Part shown: one piece after another, positions 7,963 to 16,300 of the stretch | Layout: each line of letters opens with the position of its first letter | How positions within the stretch are numbered: the stretch's first letter is position 1 | Origin: Lachnospiraceae bacterium | GTDB lineage: Bacteria > Bacillota > Clostridia > Lachnospirales > Lachnospiraceae | Reading direction: 5' to 3' | Length of the DNA: 64,000 nt | Assembly: GCA_016283575.1 (NCBI GenBank) | Contig: JAEEND010000013.1 | Coordinates: 1-64,000 of the forward strand | Program-made: the position numbers and the translations under genes | Notes under the pieces: generated by a model | Databases searched by the model: none | Told to the model about the DNA's origin: nothing | Seen by the model: the letters and a program-made list of their open reading frames with translations, nothing else

Positions 7963-8723
7963 AACCTCTGTCTTTTAGCTTCATACATCAAGACTGCCGC
8001 GGAAACCGCAGCATTAAGGGATTCAAGCTTCCCTCCCATGGGGATCTTAATGTAACTGTCAGCAAGGTCGGCGATTTTTTCGCTCAACCCGTTTCCTTCG
8101 TTACCGATAAAGAAAGCCGTAGGCTTCCTGTAATCTTCCTCATAGCATGTTTTTGTGCCCTTAAGATGGGCGGCGTAGCATGTGACGCCTGAAGTTTTAA
8201 GAGTTCTGATTGTCTTGTCTAAATCATCCGTATATATAAATGGCACCCGGAAAATCGAGCCCATAGTGGATCTTACTGTTTTAGGGTTATATATGTCAAC
8301 GGTGTCACTGCTCATGATAACACCGGTAACGCCCGCACCCTCGGCGGTTCTCATAATGGTTCCAAGGTTTCCCGGGTCCTGCACTGTTTCAAGCACCAGG
8401 TAGAGACCATTCTTTTCCTGCAAAAGAAGATCAAGATCATAATGCTTCTTTTTAAGGACACATAAAATACCCTGAGGTGTCAGGGTGTCGGCCATTTTCT
8501 TAAATACTCCCGCTTCCACGATCTCGTGTTTAACCTCTTTAAGGCGCCCATCAGGGCCTTTGTAGTCTTCCGACACATATACTTCCAATATATCGGATAA
8601 AGGGGCTTCTTCGAACATTTTGATGCCCTCCGACACGAAGGCGTCCTGTTCTTTTCTTGCTTTGCTTTTTTCAAGCAGGTGTATTACGTTTTTAATCTTC
8701 TTATTTTCAGCGGATGTAATCAT
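7959..8723 (-). CDS. SpoU/TrmH-family RNA 2'-O-methyltransferase
   Basis: A 254-residue SPOUT enzyme that probably methylates a ribose 2'-OH in rRNA or tRNA using SAM. The N-terminal ~90 residues form the L30e-like substrate-binding domain (ITSAENKKIKNVIHLLEKSKARKEQDAFVSEG). The knotted catalytic domain shows the three SpoU motifs: VQDPGNLGTIMRTAEGAG (motif 1), STMGSIFRVPF (motif 2 region) and FIGNEGNGLSEKI followed by IPMGGKLESLNAAVSAAVLMYE (motif 3). The target nucleotide is unknown; YsgA/RlmB-like is the closest description. It begins 6 bp after pfkA ends and has no clear ribosome site, so translation probably depends on coupling. Confidence 0.92.
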   Translation of the reverse strand: MITSAENKKIKNVIHLLEKSKARKEQDAFVSEGIKMFEEAPLSDILEVYVSEDYKGPDGRLKEVKHEIVEAGVFKKMADTLTPQGILCVLKKKHYDLDLLLQEKNGLYLVLETVQDPGNLGTIMRTAEGAGVTGVIMSSDTVDIYNPKTVRSTMGSIFRVPFIYTDDLDKTIRTLKTSGVTCYAAHLKGTKTCYEEDYRKPTAFFIGNEGNGLSEKIADLADSYIKIPMGGKLESLNAAVSAAVLMYEAKRQRL

Positions 8724-8729
8724 TATGTA

Positions 8730-9731
8730 TTATTTGTGGTCCTGCTCAATCTTCTCGCTTCTTGAAAGAAGACGGCTCATCTCGTACTGGTAAGGATCGA
8801 TTTCCTTGGTCATTGCAAGCGCTTCCTCGATATCGAGGTCACAGAATTTACCGCCCCTATAGCATACGCATCTGTTTGACTTACCCTCTGAAATAATATC
8901 TGCAGCATAGGAACCCATAATGGATGCGTAGTATCTGTCCTTACATGTGGGGCTTCCGCCACGCTGCATGTATCCTAAGATGGTAGCTCTTGTTTCAATA
9001 CCGGTGGCAGCTTCGATTCGACGTGCCATGGAAGTTGAGTGACCGATACCTTCTGCATTGATGATAAGGTGATGTGTCTTACCAATCTTACGGTTTGCAA
9101 TAATATTATTGATAATAGTCTGTTCGTTAAAGTCGTATTTTTCAGGAATAAGAATATCTTCCGCACCGCTGGCAACACCGCACCAGAGAGCGATATAGCC
9201 TGCGTTTCTGCCCATTACTTCGATGATCGAACACCTTTCATGAGAAGAAGAAGTATCTCTTACCTTATCAATCGCTTCCATTGCGGTATTGATGGCTGTA
9301 TCAAAACCGATGGTGTATTCGGTACATGCGATATCAAGATCGATGGTACCGGGAAGAGCGATGGTATTAACACCATGTCTTGCAAGGGCCTGGGCTCCTC
9401 TGTATGAACCATCACCACCTATTACAACAAGGCCGTCGATTCCGTGTTTTTTACAGATTGCCGCAGCTTCTTTCTGCACTGCCTCTTCTTTAAACTCAAG
9501 ACATCTTGCAGTACCTAAAATTGTTCCACCCCTCTGAAGTGTATCTGAAACGGATTTTGGTACCATATCAAAAATTTCTTCGTTAAGTAATCCAAGATAT
9601 CCCTTCTTAATTCCCTTAACCTTAATGCCGTGGTTCATGGACTTTCTGACCACTGCACGGATTGCAGCATTCATGCCCGGCGCATCGCCACCGCTTGTTA
9701 AAACTCCGATTGTTTGTATCTTTCCTGCCAT
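8730..9731 (-). CDS. pfkA: 6-phosphofructokinase
   Basis: Phosphorylates fructose-6-phosphate at the committed step of glycolysis. The 333-residue length fits bacterial PfkA. Visible motifs: IGVLTSGGDAPGMNAAIRAVVR at the N-terminus, GGDGSYRGA near 105 (Gly after GGD suggests ATP rather than PPi as donor), PGTIDLDIACTEYTIGFDTA around 128-147, and EVMGRNAGYIALW. The catalytic T-x-D-x-D residues are kept, but the usual N between the Asp residues is L and the following G is C; I have seen this form in clostridial enzymes. The ATG at 9729-9731 follows GGAGG. It lies downstream of dnaE on the same strand. Confidence 0.96.
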   Translation of the reverse strand: MAGKIQTIGVLTSGGDAPGMNAAIRAVVRKSMNHGIKVKGIKKGYLGLLNEEIFDMVPKSVSDTLQRGGTILGTARCLEFKEEAVQKEAAAICKKHGIDGLVVIGGDGSYRGAQALARHGVNTIALPGTIDLDIACTEYTIGFDTAINTAMEAIDKVRDTSSSHERCSIIEVMGRNAGYIALWCGVASGAEDILIPEKYDFNEQTIINNIIANRKIGKTHHLIINAEGIGHSTSMARRIEAATGIETRATILGYMQRGGSPTCKDRYYASIMGSYAADIISEGKSNRCVCYRGGKFCDLDIEEALAMTKEIDPYQYEMSRLLSRSEKIEQDHK

Positions 9732-9783
9732 GCTTCCTCCATTTACTCTTAGAGTAAAATATTTTTAATGAACTTCGTAAAGA

Positions 9784-12700
9784 TTATACCAATTCCACAT
9801 TATCGAAACCTAAAAGTTCCTTCAGGCTTCCTATAAGAAGGTCATCGGCTTTAATCTTAACGTTGGGCCATAAATCCTTGGTTTTATTTTCTTTTTCCAG
9901 ATAAACGATCAAATGATCTATACCTTCGCTCATTTCAGTGCGGGCGTAAATCTCCGGCTGAAGGGCTTCGTATTTATCTCCATCCGATATACGAATATAC
10001 AATTTTCTGGGGACTTCGTCAAATCCGTAGATTTTTGAAGCTATGAGTTTGCCGTTTTTATCTTCTTCGAGAGAGGCTCTTCCTTCGGCAAAAACCTTGT
10101 TGTCTTCAACGAGGATCCTGCTGTATTTTGCATAGTCTCTGGGGAATACCACCACCTCGACGCTTCCGAGCAGATCTTCAATGGTGATAAATGCCATAGC
10201 TTCGTTTCGCTTGGTATATTTGATGGTCTTCTGAGTTATGATGCCACCGATCTTGGCCGTAGCATTATCAGAGATCTTGCAAGTGTCGGTTTCGGGATCC
10301 AGAAAAAAGTCGGCGGCGGTATTGGTTATGTGCTTACGCCACATCTTTTCGTATGCTTCGAGAGGATGACCCGATACGTAAAGTCCCAGCACTTCTTTTT
10401 CAAAGGTGAGAAGCGTGTCTTTATTGTATTCACCCACATTGGGAAGGCTTTCTTTAAATTCTTCTTTATCTTCATCCGTGGCAAAATCGAAGAGGGACAT
10501 CTGCCCTGTTATGGCGCTTTTCTTGGTGACAGCTGCGTCATCCATGATACGTACGTAGACGCTCATGTACTGTTTTCTTGTGCCGCCGAGGGAGTCAAAG
10601 GCACCTGCCTTTATGAAATTCTCCATGGCTCGCTTGTTAAAATCGCGGGCCACCATTCTGTTTATGAAATCCGTTAAGCTGTTAAAGAGTCCGTTTTCGG
10701 TTCGCTCCTGCACCAGTCCCTCTATTATGGGGCGTCCTACGGACTTAATGGCAGTCAGCGCATATCCTATCTTTCCGTCCACAACGGTAAAAGAAACATC
10801 TCCTGTATTTACATCGGGAGGAAGTACCTTAATACCCATGCTCTTTGCTATAAGGATGTATTCTGCTGCTTTTCCTGCATTATCTATGACGCTTGTAATA
10901 AGAGCCGCCATAAATTCAACGGGATAATACTTTTTAAGATATGCTGTCTGATATGAAACCACGGCGTAGCAGGCTGCGTGGGATTTGTTGAATGCGTACT
11001 TGGCAAAATCCATCATGTTGTCATAGATGGTATTGGCTGCCTTCTCATCTATTCCCTTTGAAATACAGCCGGGTACCTTTTCTTCTTCATTACCGTATAT
11101 GAAGTTGTTACGCTCGACTTCCATGACATGCTGTTTCTTTTTACTCATGGCACGGCGCACAAGATCCGCACGACCGAGAGTATAGCCGCCAAGGTCACGT
11201 ACTATCTGCATAACCTGCTCCTGGTACACGATACAGCCGTATGTGGCTTCAAGAATCGGCTTAAGCTCGGGAGTTAAATAGGTAATGTTATCCTGATTTT
11301 CTTTTCCCTTAACATACTGAGGGATAAAGTCCATGGGACCTGGTCTGTATAAAGAAATACCCGCGATGACGTCTTCAAGTGTCTTAGGCTTTAATTCCTT
11401 CATGAAGGATTTCATGCCGGCAGATTCAAGCTGGAATACGCCTTCCGTCTTGCCCTGGCCGATCATCTCATAAACCGCGGGGTCCTTCATGTCTATGTTA
11501 TCTATATCAATTGATTTTCCTGTAGTCTGTTTGATAAGCTTAAGAGCATCTCTTATAACCGTAAGGGTTCTAAGGCCCAAAAAGTCCATCTTCAAAAGCC
11601 CCAGCTCTTCAAGAGTGGTCATGATGTACTGGGTGGTGATGGTACCGTCGGCGCCTCTCTGAAGGGGCACAAATTCATCGGCCGCCTTAGGGCAGATAAG
11701 AACACCGGCAGCATGCATGGAAGTGTGTCTCGGAAGACCTTCAAGTCGCATGCACATGTCTATCAAATAATGAACTTCTTCATCCTCATCATAGGCCTTT
11801 TTGAACTCGGGATTCATGGAAAGAGCCTTTTCAAGGGTGATATTCAATTCGTTGGGCACCATTTTCGCAAGCTGGTCGCCGCGCTGATAGGGCATATCAA
11901 GAACCCTTGCCACATCACGGATCACACCCTTGGCAGCCATGGTACCGAAGGTTACGATCTGCACAACCTTCTCGGGGCCGTATTTTCTGCTTACATAATC
12001 AATTACTTCCTGTCTTCTTTCGAAGCAGAAGTCAATATCTATATCCGGCATGGATACACGCTCGGGATTTAAGAATCTTTCAAAAAGAAGGTTATACCTG
12101 ATAGGATCGATATTGGTGATCTTCAGGCAGTAAGAAACAATGCTTCCTGCCGCGGAGCCACGTCCCGGGCCCACCATGATACCGTTTTCTTTTGCATAGT
12201 TGATGAAATCCCATACTATAAGGAAATAATCAACGTATCCCATCTGCTTTATGACTGAAAGCTCATAATCAAGGCGACCTCTTAGCTCTTCGGCTTTGTC
12301 TCCGTAACGCATCTTAAGACCGTCATCGCAGAGCTTATTTAAATAGCTCCAGGAGTCATACCCCTCAGGTACTTCGAAGTGAGGGAGCTTGGTGACGCCG
12401 AACTCGATCTCTACATTGCATCGGTCCGCGATTCTTTGCGTATTATCGATGGCTTCCTGGGCATAAGGGAAAAGCGCGCGCATTTCCTGCTCTGTTTTTA
12501 CATAGTACTGACCGCCGGCATACACAAGGCGGTTTTCATCCTGCATGGTCTTACCGGTCTGGATACATAGCAAAAGTTCATGGGGCTTTGCATCTTCGGC
12601 ATAGGTATAATGCACGTCGTTGGTTGCGACAAGGGGAATATTTAATTCCTGGCTGATAGTTAAAAGTGCGGAATTTACCGTTCTCTGTTCAGGCATTCCA

Positions 12701-13233
12701 TGATCCTGAAGCTCTAAATAGTAATTGCCCTGACCAAATAGCTCATTATACTTACGGGCGGTTTCTCTGGCTTCGTCCATCATGCCCTTTAATATGAACC
12801 TGGGGACTTCACCCGCCACACAGGCGGACAGACAGATAAGACCTTCGTGGTACTGTTTCAGCACTTCAAAATCAACACGGGGCTTATAGTAAAAGCCTTC
12901 CGTAAAACCGATACTTACGATCTTACAGAGGTTCTCATAGCCTTTATTATTTTCAGCCAACAAAATAAGGTGGTGATATCGGTCTTCACCCCCTGTAAGC
13001 TCTTTATCAAAACGCGAATTGGGTGCTACATAGATTTCGCATCCGAGAATGGGCTTAATGCCTGCTTCACGGGCAGCCTTGTAGAAATCGATACAGCCGT
13101 ACATGACACCGTGGTCGGTGATGGCTGCGGAATCCATGCCCAGCTCCTTCACGTATTTCACATATTCTTTTATCTTGTTCATACCGTCCAGCAAGCTGAA
13201 TTCAGTGTGGACGTGCAGGTGTGTAAATGCCAT
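9784..13233 (-). CDS. dnaE: DNA polymerase III alpha subunit, DnaE type
   Basis: Replicative polymerase of the C family; 1,149 residues from the ATG at 13231-13233, chosen because it follows AAAGGATGGG and starts directly at the conserved MAFTHLHVHTEFSLLDG. A longer in-frame start would add 31 unlikely residues. Domains: PHP (1-~270, HLHVHTEFSLLDG, ITDHGVMYG), palm/fingers with the catalytic Asp cluster in MPDIDIDFCFERR, then RPGPMDFIPQYVKGK, helix-hairpin-helix around 820-900, and a C-terminal OB domain (AKIGGIITQKTIKYTKRNEAMAFITIED). No exonuclease insertion is seen, so it is DnaE rather than PolC. pfkA lies 52 bp downstream. Confidence 0.97.
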   Translation of the reverse strand: MAFTHLHVHTEFSLLDGMNKIKEYVKYVKELGMDSAAITDHGVMYGCIDFYKAAREAGIKPILGCEIYVAPNSRFDKELTGGEDRYHHLILLAENNKGYENLCKIVSIGFTEGFYYKPRVDFEVLKQYHEGLICLSACVAGEVPRFILKGMMDEARETARKYNELFGQGNYYLELQDHGMPEQRTVNSALLTISQELNIPLVATNDVHYTYAEDAKPHELLLCIQTGKTMQDENRLVYAGGQYYVKTEQEMRALFPYAQEAIDNTQRIADRCNVEIEFGVTKLPHFEVPEGYDSWSYLNKLCDDGLKMRYGDKAEELRGRLDYELSVIKQMGYVDYFLIVWDFINYAKENGIMVGPGRGSAAGSIVSYCLKITNIDPIRYNLLFERFLNPERVSMPDIDIDFCFERRQEVIDYVSRKYGPEKVVQIVTFGTMAAKGVIRDVARVLDMPYQRGDQLAKMVPNELNITLEKALSMNPEFKKAYDEDEEVHYLIDMCMRLEGLPRHTSMHAAGVLICPKAADEFVPLQRGADGTITTQYIMTTLEELGLLKMDFLGLRTLTVIRDALKLIKQTTGKSIDIDNIDMKDPAVYEMIGQGKTEGVFQLESAGMKSFMKELKPKTLEDVIAGISLYRPGPMDFIPQYVKGKENQDNITYLTPELKPILEATYGCIVYQEQVMQIVRDLGGYTLGRADLVRRAMSKKKQHVMEVERNNFIYGNEEEKVPGCISKGIDEKAANTIYDNMMDFAKYAFNKSHAACYAVVSYQTAYLKKYYPVEFMAALITSVIDNAGKAAEYILIAKSMGIKVLPPDVNTGDVSFTVVDGKIGYALTAIKSVGRPIIEGLVQERTENGLFNSLTDFINRMVARDFNKRAMENFIKAGAFDSLGGTRKQYMSVYVRIMDDAAVTKKSAITGQMSLFDFATDEDKEEFKESLPNVGEYNKDTLLTFEKEVLGLYVSGHPLEAYEKMWRKHITNTAADFFLDPETDTCKISDNATAKIGGIITQKTIKYTKRNEAMAFITIEDLLGSVEVVVFPRDYAKYSRILVEDNKVFAEGRASLEEDKNGKLIASKIYGFDEVPRKLYIRISDGDKYEALQPEIYARTEMSEGIDHLIVYLEKENKTKDLWPNVKIKADDLLIGSLKELLGFDNVELV

Positions 13234-13257
13234 AATCCCATCCTTTTCTAAGTCATT

Positions 13258-13263
13258 ATTATA
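13258..13263 (-). promoter_or_regulatory. dnaE: Extended -10 promoter for dnaE
   Basis: On the minus strand a TATAAT hexamer is preceded by TGC (extended -10) about 25 nt before the dnaE start. No good -35 is present at 16-18 bp, consistent with an extended -10 promoter. Confidence 0.55.
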
Positions 13264-13303
13264 GCACACGAAGTCTCTGTTTCGACAAAAGAATGTGCAA
13301 AAA

Positions 13304-13331
13304 AGGCAACAGAGATTTCTCTCCATTGCCT
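13304..13331 (-). terminator. Terminator of the GH43 gene
   Basis: AGGCAA/TTGCCT plus an inner AGAG/CTCT pair form a hairpin followed on the minus strand by TTTTTGCAC. It lies about 40 bp past the GH43 stop, before the dnaE promoter. Confidence 0.65.
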
Positions 13332-13371
13332 CATTGCAGTAATTTATGATTGAGTCATTTCACTATTACTC

Positions 13372-16300
13372 TTATTTAAGTTTTTTACCTTTCAGATAAT
13401 AACCCAAAGCGCCGAGTATTGCAACAGCCAAAGTGCCTAAAACAGCGAATAATACGAAAGAATTACTCTTTTCTTCGCTCTTAGGAGCAGAAAGAGCGGT
13501 TTCTTCATCACCGATACCGACAATTGTGGTTTCAGGTGCTTTTTCTTCACTTGCTTCTGCTGTTTCGATCGCTTCTTCCTGAGTCAATGCTTCATCATCG
13601 GCTGCGTTATTTACAAGGCTTGCTTCAACTCTCTCAATAACGGGAGCTTTGTTAAGGCCAAGTGCTCTGCCCGCATTACCTCTGCCTGCCCCTGCATTTT
13701 CTTCTGCAGAAGTTCCGTTTCCGCTGTTACTCCAGCCGAAGTGGTTACCGTTATTGGTTCCTTTACCATTGTTGTGGCCGTTTCCTTTACCGTTACCGTT
13801 ATTGCCGGGAACTGTGGTCTCTGCATCCCCTGACTTATTATCTTCGGGAGCTGCTGTTACAAGCTCGATGTAATCGTAGTTAACATCACCTGCATGTCCT
13901 GTTAAAGAAGATGTATTCACAAAACCTACTTCTGAAAGACCTGCATTTAAAGGAAGTTCAAATCTTACTGTTCCCCAGCTGTCCCAGGAACCAGTCTTGG
14001 GAAGTGACACGCCTGTTATAAACTTTCCGTTTACTGTTACGGCAGGTACCTTTTCTTCCACATCAGCGCCGTGACCGTTACAATATCTTAAGTCAAAAGA
14101 ATATGTGCCTGCTTCTGCCACGTTAATGTTAAAGCAAATCTTGGCACCACCGTTATACATTCCGCCTACAAAGCCGTCACCGGAGAATCCGTTATGATCT
14201 GTTTCTACCTTGGCGCCGCTTGCAAGTGCAGCATCTTCTGCTTCAAAATGCCTGTTGCCGTTAACTGCTGTAGAGGGTGATTCTTCACCTGTAATGGTGT
14301 TGGGATATTTAGCTATGTCAAGATAATCATAGTTAACATCGCCTCTTAAACCATTTGTAAGTTCGGATCTGTTCATAAACTGAATAGTGTTGACACCGGA
14401 CTTTAAATCTAAGTTAAACTGAACACTTCCCCATGTATCCCATGAACTGGTGGGTGTCAGGGTGGGAGCTGTAACCTGTACTCCGTTTACTGTAAGAGCC
14501 GCCATTTTGTTTTCATTGAAGCCATTGCAATATCCAAGATTTAAATCGTAATTTCCGCTCTTTTCAATATTCACTCTGAAGGTGATGGCCGCATTTCCTG
14601 CGTACATACCGCCGACATAACCTTCTTTTGCAAGATAGCCTGTGTGCTCTGTTTCTACTCTTGCACCGTCTGAAAGAGTTGCCTTGGCAGCTTCGTAACG
14701 TAATGCGGTGCCGTCATTAACGGTTGTGGAAGGATCGAATCCTTCGGGTATCACGGGATCGACCAATGTATACTGATGTCCGTAAGGGTCAAAAGAACTG
14801 ATATCAATGGTATTTTCAAGCTCTCTTACTTCCGTGGAATTGTGACGTAAGCCGCCGTCTACCAGGAAGAGCTGGCTATCCTTATTTTCATTCTGCGAAA
14901 CAATAAGCATTGCTCCTGCTGACATGGAATCGCCTGCAACGGAAAGCACCAGTCCGTTCTTTCTGTTTCTCAATTTATAGTAAATACCGACAGGTTCAAG
15001 GGTCCACTGCTGACCGAGATCGTTTAAGTTCTCATCAGCGGTCACAAGATTCAAATTGTCTCTGATGCTGATCCTCTTGCTTCCGTAGGTACCCTTAAAT
15101 GCCCAGTATCCGTTACCAAGGTCCACAAGCTTCCATTTCTGGTTGTTGTTTCCAAGGTAGTGCCATAAGTGAATATCACGTCCGGCATCCGGTGAGTAAC
15201 CGTCGATATCTGCTGCCATTCCGCTGTGCTTATCCTTGATCACATAAACTTCACCGGATATAAGCTTTCCGACTTCCGCGGTAACAGCGCCGGTCGAATA
15301 CTTGTCGATCACGATCTGATCTACGTTAAAGCTTCCGCTGTCATCAGCGTCGCGTCTTATTTCAATGGAGTTCTTTCCGCTTCTTAAATAAACTTCTTCG
15401 GAAGCTTCTGCCCATTCATCCCAGCTTCCTGTGGGTGCAAGGCTTAACTGCTTATATTTCTTACCGTTCACATATAAAGAAACAGTTATGTCATGGTCCC
15501 ATGCTCCACTATAGCAAATTGCTATAGTATGTACACCTGTGTGCGCTACCTTGGTGGTGAATTCAACTGCATTACCTTCCTGCTCAAATCCGCCCACAAA
15601 GCCTGTTCCTTCGTAGAATAAGTGATCGTTCTGAACGGAAACACCTGTAAGATTTCCGTTCTCTGCCTGATAATACCAGGGGATCCTTCTCTGTAAATGA
15701 GCCTTTGTAACGGTTACACCCTTGGTGGAATCATCATTCTTTTCATATACCACTTTGATCTCGTTGTTACCGGCATTTAACTTGACCGTAACAACTTCTT
15801 CATTCTTTCCTGCTGCAAAAGAAGCGGTTGCCTTTCGCTCATCACCTACGTAAATTCCGTATGTTCCGGTTACGTCTGCATTATGACTATAGCAAATTGC
15901 TATATCATATAATGCTTCCGATTCAACGGATACATCGAACTCTGCTACTCCTTCAAGAGCACCTGCCACGGGAGTGTCGGGAATTTCGGGAGTATCGGGT
16001 TCTTCAGGTTCTTGCGGTTCTTCCGGGTCGGGATCTAAATTAATTTCCGGAACAGTGATATCAACATAGTCATAATTCACATCGCCTGTAGGTCCGTTTT
16101 CATTATTGATATTGGCAAAAGAAATTGTATTTCTTCCTGCCTGAAGATTAAGAGTCGTAGTTACGGTACCGTAAGAAGTCCAGCCTCCTGTATTGGGAAG
16201 ATCAAGTTCTTTTATGAAGGAACCGTTTACTGAAATACGCGCTTTCTTTACATCATGACCGTTGGCATAGCCTGCGTTCACTGTATATTCACCTGCGTAA

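Noticed and set aside
13372-13480. Sortase (LPXTG) anchor on the GH43 protein
   Set aside because: No LPXTG-like motif before the C-terminal helix; a plain membrane anchor fits better.
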